DNA of 64,000 bases from contig NZ_WESE01000005.1 of assembly GCF_009184895.1 (NCBI RefSeq), forward strand, positions 186,001 to 250,000, given 5' to 3'. This stretch comes from Nostocoides sp. F2B08 (GTDB taxonomy: Bacteria; Actinomycetota; Actinomycetes; Actinomycetales; Dermatophilaceae). Positions 55,546 to 63,667 of the stretch are shown here, one piece after another (within the stretch, counting starts at the first letter, position 1; every line of letters starts with the position of its first letter). Both the position numbers and the translations under genes were made by a program. Below the pieces are notes generated by a model. It had not been told where the DNA came from, did no database searches, and saw nothing but the letters and a program-made list of their open reading frames with translations.

Positions 55546-57417
55546 TCAGCCCTGGTCGGGGTATGCGGTGGTCAGGACCGACTGCGCCTGCCGGACGATC
55601 TGGAACGCGTCGCGGAGGTGGCGCTTCTCGAACTGGCTGAGCTCGTCCGGAGGGACGAAGTCGTCGGGCTCCGCCCCGGCCCGGACCTGGCGGGCCTGGT
55701 GCCGCAGCCGGACATAGGAGATGAACTCGAAGGCGTCCTTGAGGTCGGCGATGCGCTCGGCGCTGAGCCGCCCGGTTCCTTCGACCGCGGTGAGTCGCAG
55801 CTGGGTGTTCACCTGCGGGAGGCCCCCGGCTAGCGCATACACCCTGGCGAGGTCGACGACGAGGCGCACGCCGCGGTCCTTGAGGTCCAGGGTGTCGGCG
55901 TGCTCGCCGCCCTTCTCGAGGACGAAGCCGCGGAAGAAGCCGATCGGCGGTTGGGTGCGGGTCGCCTGGGCAGCGAGGTGGCCGAGGAACGGCATGCTGT
56001 CGGCCGTCTCGGCGAGCGCCGCCCGCTGCAGTTCCTCGAACAGTCGCGCGTCGCCGTGCAGCGGGCGCAGGTCGAAGAAGGACCGGACCCGGTGGACGGT
56101 GTCGTCGGAGGGGTTCTCGACCCACCTCGCCACGGTGTCGAGCCACCGGGAGAGACCTTGGCGCATCTGCGGGTTCGTCGCCATCAGGCCGGCGGTGCAG
56201 TAGCGGTAGCCGCACGCGGCGAGGCCGTCCGAGACGAACGTCGCCAGCTCGCTCAGGTAGTCGGCGTAGGCGTCCCCGTCCGGACCGGCGAGGGTCTCGT
56301 CGTTCAGGATCAGCGCGTGGTCCTGGTCGCTGGACAGGCCGTGCTCGAGCCGCCCGGCCGAGCCGAGCGTGAGCCAGCAGTACGGACCCGGAGGCGGTCC
56401 GAGCCGCACCTCGGCCAGCTCGATGAGCCGCCGCTCGATGGCGTCTGCGATCGCGGTCACGACCCGGCCGATGTCGTCGGCGGTGGCGTCCTCGGTGACG
56501 AGCTGGCCGACGATCTCGGCCACCCTGGGCTGCACGGCGGCGAGCTGCTCGACGGTGGTCATCTTCTGGATGTCGCCGGCGATGTAGACCGGGTTGGCGC
56601 GCTCGAGGCGCATCAGGTCCGTGCTGCTCACGAGGCCGACCACGCGGCCGCCGTCGGTGACGGGCATGTGGTGGATGTTCTTGGCGACCATCGACAGGAG
56701 CAGCTCGAACGCCATCGACTCGACCGGTGCGCTGATCGGGTCGGCGGTCATGATGGCGCTCACTGGCTGCTCGATGTCGCGGCCCTCGGCGACGACCCGG
56801 TTGCGGAGGTCGCGATCGGTCATGATGCCGACGAGCTCGTCCTCGGCCATGACGAGCAGGCTCGAGACCCGCTCGTCGCGCATCGTCTCGGCGGCGCTGC
56901 GGATGGTCGTCGCCGGCGTCACCCACAGGGGTGCGCGGCGGATGATGTCGCCGACCTTGGTCTTGAGCACGGTGGTGCCGCGGTCGGCGGTGTGCACGGC
57001 GCGTACAGCCATCCGCATCGTCTCGCTCAGCGAGTGCTGGAAGAACACCGACCACATCGGCTGGGTCCGCGACAGCTCGCGGAACACCTCGCCCGGCATG
57101 ACGAGGACGAGTGAGTCCTCGATCGCGGTGAGGGTGAACGGCGCGATGCCGTCCGAGAGGAGTGCGGCCCAGCCGAAGCACCGTCCGGTGTCGTAGCGGT
57201 CTACGAGCCCGCCGTGCGGGTCACGGACCTCGACCGCGCCGGAGCGCAGGACGAACATCTCGTCGTTGTGACTGCCCGCCGCGACGATCTCGGTGTCGCG
57301 GCGGTAGTAGCGCGTCGTCAGGCGCGGCGGCAGGCCCCGCAGCACGCTTTCGGGCAACGCCTCGAACGGCGCGTGCGCGACAAGGAACTCCTGGACCTCC
57401 ACCAGCTCTGCGACCAC
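55546..57417 (-). CDS. cNMP-binding, CBS-pair and DUF294 nucleotidyltransferase-like protein
   Basis: 623 residues in four parts: a cyclic-nucleotide-binding-like domain (about 10-120; EMFVLRSGAVEVRD), a CBS pair (about 150-270; MRDERVSSLLVM, GLVSSTDLMRLE), a DUF294 nucleotidyltransferase-like domain (about 290-430; LGSAGRLEHGLSSDQDHAL, whose G-S and D-x-D match the catalytic pattern) and its helical C-terminal domain. It may transfer a nucleotide to a protein or small molecule under control of an adenylate-type ligand, as in GlnD-like proteins (inferred). GTG 57417 lies 6 bases after CAGGAT; the longer frame to 57495 is less likely. Confidence 0.9.
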   Translation of the reverse strand: MVAELVEVQEFLVAHAPFEALPESVLRGLPPRLTTRYYRRDTEIVAAGSHNDEMFVLRSGAVEVRDPHGGLVDRYDTGRCFGWAALLSDGIAPFTLTAIEDSLVLVMPGEVFRELSRTQPMWSVFFQHSLSETMRMAVRAVHTADRGTTVLKTKVGDIIRRAPLWVTPATTIRSAAETMRDERVSSLLVMAEDELVGIMTDRDLRNRVVAEGRDIEQPVSAIMTADPISAPVESMAFELLLSMVAKNIHHMPVTDGGRVVGLVSSTDLMRLERANPVYIAGDIQKMTTVEQLAAVQPRVAEIVGQLVTEDATADDIGRVVTAIADAIERRLIELAEVRLGPPPGPYCWLTLGSAGRLEHGLSSDQDHALILNDETLAGPDGDAYADYLSELATFVSDGLAACGYRYCTAGLMATNPQMRQGLSRWLDTVARWVENPSDDTVHRVRSFFDLRPLHGDARLFEELQRAALAETADSMPFLGHLAAQATRTQPPIGFFRGFVLEKGGEHADTLDLKDRGVRLVVDLARVYALAGGLPQVNTQLRLTAVEGTGRLSAERIADLKDAFEFISYVRLRHQARQVRAGAEPDDFVPPDELSQFEKRHLRDAFQIVRQAQSVLTTAYPDQG

Positions 57418-57423
57418 ACCGCG

Positions 57424-57429
57424 ATCCTG
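57424..57429 (-). promoter_or_regulatory. -10-like element of the cNMP/CBS/DUF294 gene
   Basis: CAGGAT on the minus strand, 6 bases before GTG 57417; the palindromic repeat lies about 75 bp further upstream. Confidence 0.45.
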
Positions 57430-57505
57430 CCAGCACGGGTCGCTCCACGTGCGCGGTTGTGATGCGATCGTCGCCGGGCGGCGCCGAATCCACACTTCAG
57501 CGGGC

Positions 57506-57565
57506 TTGTGTCATGGAGACACGCCGACCGCGTCGCGCTGTCGTCGGCGTGTCTCCATGACACAA
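57506..57565. repeat. 60-bp dispersed palindromic element, copy 2
   Basis: Perfect 23-bp arms at 57506-57528 and 57543-57565 around a 14-base centre. Arms begin TTGTGTCATGGAGACACGCC. Same total length and nearly the same arms as the copy at 1255-1314, while the centres differ. It sits just after the hyuB stop (minus strand), so it could act as its terminator. Confidence 0.85.
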
Positions 57566-57578
57566 CAGGGGGCGGGGG

Positions 57579-59564
57579 TCAGAGCCAGTCGACGTCCGCG
57601 GCGTTCGCGCCCGAGGCGAGTCGCGCATACCCCGGACCGCGGTCGAAGAACGGCTCCTCGCTGCGCGTGGCGCGCATTCGTTCGCGCAGCTCGTCGCTCG
57701 CCTGCACGTCGACGACCGGCTGGTCCGTGGTCCCGGAGGCGACGACGCCGTATGCGGTGCGCGCCCCCGCGAAGGAGACCTTGCCCCAGCGCAGGTCACG
57801 CTCGACCTCGTCGTACGGACGCGTCAGGGGGTCGCCCCAGCCCCCGCCGCCGGTGGTCCGGATGCGGATGACCTGCCCCGCCCGGACGAGCTCGGCGTCG
57901 GCGAGTGCGTCGACCTCCCGCTCGTCCGGGCCGCCCGGGTCGATCGTCACCTGGAACGGCGCCCCGGCCTTGCCACCCTTGACGCCCCAGCAGGCGAGGA
58001 TCGAACGGTCGGCGATGGACATGAAGTGCGCGTCCTTGAGCATTCTGATGTGCTTCTCGTAGCCGAGGCCGCCGCGGTACCGTCCCGCGCCGCCGGAGTC
58101 GACGGCCAGGCCGAGCCGCTCGACGATGAACGGGAAGCGGCTCTCGGTGAACTCGGTCGGCAGGTTGCGGCTGTCCGGAACGACGTGGATCGTGTCCTCG
58201 CCGTCGGCGTAGTACCGGCCACCCGAGCCGCCGCCGAGCACCTCGCGCATGAGGTAGCTGTTGCCGTCACGGTCCTCGCCGTAGACGCCGGTGTAGCGGA
58301 TCGTCTCCTGGTCGGCCGGCATCTGCCCGTCGACCGCCTTGGCGACCACGCCCGCGAGGACGCCGAGGAGCCGGAGGATGACGAAGGTCCGGGCGTTCGT
58401 CGGCGCCGGGTAGACCGGGGTGAGCAGCGTGCCCTTCTCGGGGAAGCGCATCTCGATGAGCGGCACGATGCCCTCGTTGACGTCGAGCTCGGCCATCCGT
58501 TCGGGGGTGTCGGCGAGGTTGCGCAGGATCGGGGCGAGCCACTTCTTGAGGAAGTTGCCGCCGACATAGTCGCCGCAGTGGTTGATCGGCCCCTTCGCCT
58601 GGGCCGCCGTTCCGGTGAAGTCGACGATCAGCCGTGGACCGGCAGGGCGGTTGTTCTCCGGGTCGGCCGGTGCGTCGCTGACCTTGGTGAGTGTGATCCG
58701 CTGGGTGTGCAGCGTCGGCTCGTCGACGCCGTCGTGCTCGGCGTAGTCCTCCCAGACGTAGGTGCCGTCGGGGATCTTCGAGAGAATCTCGCGGCGGTAG
58801 GTCTCGGTCGTCGCGTCGAGGATGGCGTCGAAAGCGCCCTCGACCTGGTCGCGGCCGTAGCGGTCGAACAGCTCGGAGAGCCGGCGTGCGCCCATCAGAC
58901 ACGCCGAGCACTCGGCGTCGAGGTCGGCCGCCAGGCTGTCGGGCATGCGGGAGTTGCGGGTCATGATCCGCAGCGCCGCCTTGTTCGGGACACCCTGGTC
59001 CCACAGCTTGATCGGCGGGACCGACAGCCCCTCCTCGAACACGCTCGTCGCGCCGCTGGGCATCGAGCCTGGGCAGCCGCCGCCGATGTCGTCGTGGTGC
59101 CCGAAGGCCTGGACGAAAGCGACGACCTCGGGCCCTCGACCATCGTCGTGGAACACCGGCACGGTGACGCACAGGTCGGGCAGGTGGCCGATGCCGCCCT
59201 CGGACTCGTAGACGTCGTTGTGGAAGAACACGTCTCCCTCGCGCATCTCCGACAGCGGGAAGTCGCGCGCGACCGGGTGGACGAGGGCCGAGTAGGACCG
59301 GCCGGTGAGCTTGCGCAGCTGGCGGTCGTGGATGCCCGCGCGGAAGTCGTGGGCGTCACGGATCATCGGGGAGCGGCTGGTGCGGCCGATGGCCGTCTCG
59401 ACCTCCATCTCGACGCTCGCCAGGGTGCCCTGGACGATCTCGACGAGGATCGGGTCGACGGACGCCCCCTCCGGCGTCAGTCGACCGCCGTGCTCGTATG
59501 CGGTGGGCAGGCCGGCCGGGTTGTCCGGCTTGGCAAGGACGTAGTCCATGTCGACAGCGGTCAT
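57579..59564 (-). CDS. hyuB: Hydantoinase/oxoprolinase subunit B (HyuB)
   Basis: 661 residues of the hydantoinase B/oxoprolinase family, partner of HyuA in ATP-dependent hydrolysis of hydantoins, 5-oxoproline, caprolactam or related cyclic amides, or in acetone-carboxylase-like reactions. Family marks include FFHNDVYESEGGIGHLPD, FGHHDDIGGGCPGSMP and the Gly-rich GGGSGGRYY near the end. The ATG overlaps the hyuA stop (ATGA). The open frame extends further upstream to 59867, but that part shadows hyuA. Substrate not inferable from sequence. Confidence 0.93.
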   Translation of the reverse strand: MTAVDMDYVLAKPDNPAGLPTAYEHGGRLTPEGASVDPILVEIVQGTLASVEMEVETAIGRTSRSPMIRDAHDFRAGIHDRQLRKLTGRSYSALVHPVARDFPLSEMREGDVFFHNDVYESEGGIGHLPDLCVTVPVFHDDGRGPEVVAFVQAFGHHDDIGGGCPGSMPSGATSVFEEGLSVPPIKLWDQGVPNKAALRIMTRNSRMPDSLAADLDAECSACLMGARRLSELFDRYGRDQVEGAFDAILDATTETYRREILSKIPDGTYVWEDYAEHDGVDEPTLHTQRITLTKVSDAPADPENNRPAGPRLIVDFTGTAAQAKGPINHCGDYVGGNFLKKWLAPILRNLADTPERMAELDVNEGIVPLIEMRFPEKGTLLTPVYPAPTNARTFVILRLLGVLAGVVAKAVDGQMPADQETIRYTGVYGEDRDGNSYLMREVLGGGSGGRYYADGEDTIHVVPDSRNLPTEFTESRFPFIVERLGLAVDSGGAGRYRGGLGYEKHIRMLKDAHFMSIADRSILACWGVKGGKAGAPFQVTIDPGGPDEREVDALADAELVRAGQVIRIRTTGGGGWGDPLTRPYDEVERDLRWGKVSFAGARTAYGVVASGTTDQPVVDVQASDELRERMRATRSEEPFFDRGPGYARLASGANAADVDWL

Positions 59565-61795
59565 CGAACCGCACCTTCCTTCGTGATGACGAGATTGCCG
59601 TAGTCGTCGACCCGGACGACGAACCCGGGGTGGACGGGGATCGTCGAGCCGAACTCCTCGACGATGGCGGGACCGGCGAAGGCGTCGCCGGCGCCGAGGC
59701 GCTCGCGGGCGTAGACGGTCGTCGGGACGTACCCGTCGGTGGCGTCGAAGCAGACGTCGCGGGTTCCTGTGACGGCCCGCTCGGCGAGCTCGCCGTCGCC
59801 GCCCGGGACGGCGAGGATCTCCGGACGGGTGATCGGCCCGATGCCGGTGACGCGCAGGTTGACCCACTCGACGTGCTGGTCGCGGTCACCGCGGAAGTCG
59901 TAGCCGTAGAGCTGGCGGTGCTCGCTGTGGAAACGGTCGGCGATCGTCGCGACGAACCGCTCGTCGACGGGACCCTCGGGAGCCGGGACCCGGACCTCGA
60001 ACGCCTGCCCGACGTAGCGGACGTCGATCGTGCGGTCGAAGCGATGCGACTCGAAGGAGAAGCCCTCCTTGTCCAGTGCGGCACGGGCCTTGCCGGTGAG
60101 GTCGTCGATGATGCCCTGGACCACCGCGTGGTCGAGCGCGGACTCGCGCGCCACATGGGTCTGCACGTAGTCGTTCTTGACGTCCACCGTGAGCAGCCCG
60201 AAGGCGCTGACGTTGCCTGGGTTCGGCGGCACGACGACCCCGGCGAGGTCGAGGATGTCGACGAGCCGGCAGGCGAGGAGCGATCCCGAGCCGCCGAAGG
60301 TCGTGAGCATGAAGTCGCGGACGTCGAGCCCTCGCTTGACGCTCACCTGGCGCAGGGCGTTCGCCTGGTTCCACGCCGAGATCTCGAGGATGCCGGTGGC
60401 GCAGCGCTCGAAGTCGAGTCCGAGCTTGCCGGCGAGGTTCTCGATGCCGGCGCGCGCGGCGTCCACATCGAGCGGGATCTCGCCGCCGAGCAGGTGCGGA
60501 GGGATCCGGCCGAGCGTGACGTGCGCGTCGGTGATGGTCGGCTCGGTGCCGCCCTTGGCGTAGCAGAGCGGGCCGGGGTCGGCGCCGGCCGACTGCGGTC
60601 CGACCTTGAGCGCACCCTCGGGCGAGATCCATGCGATGGAGCCGCCGCCCGCGCCGACGGTCACGACGTCGATCATCGGGATCTTGCTCGGGTAGGCGCC
60701 GACCGAGCCCTCGGTCGTGAGCGTGGGCTGGCCGTCGAGGACGACCGAGACGTCGGTGCTCGTGCCGCCGCCGTCGCACGTGAGGACCTTCGGGAAGCCG
60801 GCCTTCTGCGCGATGAGCGCCGCGCCGAGCGCTCCCGCCGCCGGCCCGGACAGGACGGTGGTGATCGGCTGGTGCACGACCTCGTCGGCGGAGAGCACCC
60901 CACCGTTGGACTTCATGACGTAGAACGGAATCCCACGGGGAGGCTCCGCCCCCCCGTGCACCCCCCCGGACTGCTCGGAGCTCGCTGCGCTCGCGCGACC
61001 CTCTGTTGCGTCGAACGAAGCTCCTTCGTCGCCGTTCGCCGAGACGAAGTCGGCGAGCCGGTCGTGGATGTTCGTCACGTAACGGCTGACGTTCGGCTTG
61101 ACCGCCGCGTCGACGAGGGTGGTCATCGAGCGCTCGTACTCGCGGTACTCGCGCAGCACCTCGCTGCTGATCGAGACGACGGCCTCGGGATGCTCCGCGC
61201 GGAGGATGTCCCGCATCCGGAGCTCGTGGGCGTCGTTGGCGTAGGCGTGCAGGAAGCAGACGCCGATCGTCGTGATGCCCTTGTCCCGGAACCACCGGGC
61301 GACCGTGCGGGCCTGCTCCTCGTCGAACGGCCGGATCTCGCCGCCCTCGAAGTCCATCCGGCCCGCGACCGTGCGCACCCGGTCGGCCGGCACGATCCGC
61401 TCCGGCTTGACCCAGAAGTACGAGTTGCCGTATCCGTCCGGCACCGACTGGCGGGCGATCTCGAGCATGAACTCGTAGCCCTCGGTCGTGATGAAGCCGA
61501 GCTGCTCGACCTTGCCCTCGAGGAGCTTGTTCGTTGCCACGGTCGTGCCGTGCGAGACGGCCGTGATGTCGGTGCCGCTCGCGCCCATCAAGCCGAGGAT
61601 CTTCTCGATTCCGGTGATGAACCCGTCGGCCGGGTTGCTCGGCGTGCTCGGGGTCTTCGTCGTGAGCAGCTCGCCCGAGTCCTCGTCGACGGCGACGACG
61701 TCGGTGAAGGTGCCGCCGGTGTCGATCCCGATGCGGATCCGCCGGTGCTCACTCGTGCTGATGTCCCTGGCCTGGTCGGCCGTCACTTCCGTCAT
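59561..61795 (-). CDS. hyuA: Hydantoinase/oxoprolinase subunit A (HyuA) with in-frame insertion
   Basis: 744 residues. The N-terminal ATPase domain starts RIGIDTGGTFTDVVAVDEDS, and SHGTTVATNKLLEGK is the conserved second motif. MKSNGGVLS and TCDGGGTSTDVSVV mark the main hydantoinase A domain; the C-terminus is the usual beta domain. About 35 residues (about 251-287, from DEGASF to AEPPRG) interrupt the segment just before FYVMKSNGGV; they are encoded by hairpin-rich, repeat-like DNA. ATG 61795 is chosen; a longer frame to 61885 would run through the operator palindrome. Operon with hyuB by overlap. Confidence 0.92.
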   Translation of the reverse strand: MTEVTADQARDISTSEHRRIRIGIDTGGTFTDVVAVDEDSGELLTTKTPSTPSNPADGFITGIEKILGLMGASGTDITAVSHGTTVATNKLLEGKVEQLGFITTEGYEFMLEIARQSVPDGYGNSYFWVKPERIVPADRVRTVAGRMDFEGGEIRPFDEEQARTVARWFRDKGITTIGVCFLHAYANDAHELRMRDILRAEHPEAVVSISSEVLREYREYERSMTTLVDAAVKPNVSRYVTNIHDRLADFVSANGDEGASFDATEGRASAASSEQSGGVHGGAEPPRGIPFYVMKSNGGVLSADEVVHQPITTVLSGPAAGALGAALIAQKAGFPKVLTCDGGGTSTDVSVVLDGQPTLTTEGSVGAYPSKIPMIDVVTVGAGGGSIAWISPEGALKVGPQSAGADPGPLCYAKGGTEPTITDAHVTLGRIPPHLLGGEIPLDVDAARAGIENLAGKLGLDFERCATGILEISAWNQANALRQVSVKRGLDVRDFMLTTFGGSGSLLACRLVDILDLAGVVVPPNPGNVSAFGLLTVDVKNDYVQTHVARESALDHAVVQGIIDDLTGKARAALDKEGFSFESHRFDRTIDVRYVGQAFEVRVPAPEGPVDERFVATIADRFHSEHRQLYGYDFRGDRDQHVEWVNLRVTGIGPITRPEILAVPGGDGELAERAVTGTRDVCFDATDGYVPTTVYARERLGAGDAFAGPAIVEEFGSTIPVHPGFVVRVDDYGNLVITKEGAVR
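60934..61044. repeat. Hairpin-rich insertion inside hyuA
   Basis: Within the coding region, CACGGGGAGG pairs with CCCCCCCGTG (60934-60958), GAGCTCGCTGCGCTCGCG forms an imperfect repeat-like stem, and ACGAAG-CTC-CTTCGT (61015-61029) is a perfect small palindrome. The length keeps the frame. It looks like a repetitive intergenic element that became coding. Confidence 0.55.
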
Positions 61796-61829
61796 GCGTC
61801 CATCAAACCGTCGAGCCGCGCGTCGATCG

Positions 61830-61846
61830 TTGGCAGTCCTTGCCAA
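61830..61846 (-). promoter_or_regulatory. Operator-like inverted repeat upstream of hyuA
   Basis: TTGGCA-GTCCT-TGCCAA, extending to CGTTGGCA/TGCCAACG (8-base arms), 34 bases before the hyuA start. Third copy of the motif found at 44383-44399 and 54694-54710. Confidence 0.75.
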
Positions 61847-61980
61847 CGACCGGGCGCTCCTCCGGCAGACCTCGCCAGACCGCATGACGCGACGTGGATA
61901 GGACGTCTACTCCGCCAGGAGACAGATGCTCCCCGGGGAGACCTTCGGTTCGTGCCGAGACCGCAATGTCCGGTGATCGG

Positions 61981-62018
61981 CGGAGGTTGTGTCGCGCGAC
62001 GGAGGTTGTGTCGCGCGG
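61981..62018. repeat. 19-bp tandem duplication
   Basis: CGGAGGTTGTGTCGCGCG occurs twice head-to-tail (units 61981-61999 and 62000-62018, differing at the last base) in the gap between hyuA and the flavin-binding-fold gene. No function seen. Confidence 0.7.
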
Positions 62019-62058
62019 GAACGGACCGGCGGCGGTATGCGTCGGGCGCCGCGGCGGG

Positions 62059-62481
62059 TCAGATCGCCCAGTCCGGGGACCGGTCGAGCACGAACCGCCG
62101 ACCACGGACCTTGTCGACGTCGATGGCGAAGACGTGGTCCTTCCTCGTCGGGACCCATGGTCGGAGCCGGGCCACGACGTCGGCGGTGCCCGGCTCGTCG
62201 GTGATCTCCCGCGCGATGCCGTGCACGAGCACGCTCCACGCGTGGTCCTCGTCGTAGTGGTCGGTCTGCAGGGCGACGTCGTCCTCGATCTTCAGGGCGA
62301 AGAACTTCGACCCCTCGGCGGTTCGGAAGACGATGCGCGACCCGTCGACGACGTAGTTCACGGGGGTGATGCGGGTCCTGCCTCGAAGGCGGTATCCGAT
62401 CCGACCGAAGGACGTGGAGCGCAGCAGCTGCCAGCTCTCCTCACGGCCGATCTTGCTCACCACGCCGTCACCGCGCGTCAT
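62059..62481 (-). CDS. Pyridoxamine 5'-phosphate oxidase family (split-barrel) protein
   Basis: 140 residues with the split beta-barrel flavin or F420-binding fold: LRSTSFGRIGYRLRGRTRIT, PVNYVVDGSRIVFRTAEGSKF and the later SVLVHGIAREI are typical of small PNPOx-like stress proteins of actinobacteria. Cofactor (FMN, F420 or haem) cannot be told. GGAAGGGA precedes ATG 62481; the 5' extension of the frame to 62607 overlaps the histidine kinase end and is rejected. Confidence 0.88.
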   Translation of the reverse strand: MTRGDGVVSKIGREESWQLLRSTSFGRIGYRLRGRTRITPVNYVVDGSRIVFRTAEGSKFFALKIEDDVALQTDHYDEDHAWSVLVHGIAREITDEPGTADVVARLRPWVPTRKDHVFAIDVDKVRGRRFVLDRSPDWAI

Positions 62482-62557
62482 CGCGATCCCTTCCGCCGAG
62501 CGATGGACACCACCGGTGTCCTCCGGTGCAACCCTATGCCCCGACGTCCCGTCACCG

Positions 62558-63667
62558 TCAGGAGTGTGACGCACCGCTTCGAGGAAGGACCAGCGTGAAG
62601 GTCGCACCCTGTCCCCGGCCCGCGCTTCTCGCGGTCAGAGTGCCCCCGTGGGCGGTCGCGATCCGCCGGGAGACCGTCAGGCCGATTCCGGAGCCCTCGT
62701 CTCCGGACCCCTGCTCGGGCCGCCGTCTACCCGGCACCCGGTAGAAGCGCTCGAAGACCCTCTCGACATCGGCGGGGTCGAGACCCTCACCGGTGTCCTC
62801 GACGCGTGTCACCAGCGTCTCACCGGCGGACTCGACCGACACGCTCACGCGGCCCCCCGAGGGGGTCGCCCGGAGCGCATTGCCGACGAGGTTGGTGATG
62901 ACCTGGGCGACGCGGTCGGCGTCGACCTCCGCACGCAGCGGTGGGTCACCGACCCGCACGACCAGCTCGACGCCGGCATCCTCTGCCTGGGGGCGCAGCC
63001 GCTCGGCGGCCTGACGCACGACCTCGGTGAGGTCGGTCTCCTTCACCGAGAGGTCGAGACGCCCCTCCTCGGCCCGGGAGAGGGAGGACAGGTCGTCGGA
63101 GAGCCGGCGCAGCCGGCGCAGCTCGCCGGAGACCAGCGCGAGCGTCTCGTCGTCGGCGGGGAGAATCCCGTCGATCATCCCCTCGACGTAGCCGTCGACG
63201 ACGGTGAGGGGAGTCCGCATCTCGTGGGCGACCTCACCGAGCAGCCGGACCCGCCGTTCCTCGGTCTCCCGGAGGGATGCGCCCAGCGTGCGCACGCTGT
63301 CGGCGAGGTCGTCCAGCTCGCGGGTGCCGGGTGCGGGCACGTCGACGTCGTACCTCCCCGAGGCCATCTCCTGGGTCGCCGAGCTGAGCCGCTCGAGCGG
63401 ACGCGCCAACCGGTATGCGGCCGCCGCACCGATGGCGGCGGCTGCGAGGGCCCCGACACCCACTCCGACGAGCAGGGCCGAGTCCACGGCGGCGACGAAC
63501 TGGTCGCGCATCATCCGTCCGGTACCGGGACCGCCACCGAGGCCCCGCATCCTGCGGTCCAGGGCCTGCGGTGCGAGGACCCGCACGAGGAGGAACGTGG
63601 CGGCGGCCCCCACCGCGGCGACGAGCAGATGGCTGACCACGAGCCTGACGGTGAGCCGGTTCATCAT
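62558..63667 (-). CDS. Two-component sensor histidine kinase, HAMP type
   Basis: 369 residues. Two transmembrane helices (about 8-30 and 63-85) enclose a very short outer segment rich in Gly and Met (GLGGGPGTGRMM), so it probably senses the membrane or a partner. HAMP domain about 86-138, HisKA with phosphoacceptor His in LLGEVAHEMRTPLT, HATPase with NLVGNALRATPSGG, DTGEGLDP and GSGIGLTVSRRI. The ATG overlaps the stop of the upstream regulator by 4 bases. Confidence 0.95.
   Translation of the reverse strand: MMNRLTVRLVVSHLLVAAVGAAATFLLVRVLAPQALDRRMRGLGGGPGTGRMMRDQFVAAVDSALLVGVGVGALAAAAIGAAAAYRLARPLERLSSATQEMASGRYDVDVPAPGTRELDDLADSVRTLGASLRETEERRVRLLGEVAHEMRTPLTVVDGYVEGMIDGILPADDETLALVSGELRRLRRLSDDLSSLSRAEEGRLDLSVKETDLTEVVRQAAERLRPQAEDAGVELVVRVGDPPLRAEVDADRVAQVITNLVGNALRATPSGGRVSVSVESAGETLVTRVEDTGEGLDPADVERVFERFYRVPGRRRPEQGSGDEGSGIGLTVSRRIATAHGGTLTARSAGRGQGATFTLVLPRSGASHS

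Noticed and set aside
60934-61044. hyuA insertion as a frameshift or pseudogene
   Set aside because: The frame is intact on both sides, all catalytic motifs are present and hyuB is correctly coupled, so the gene looks functional.
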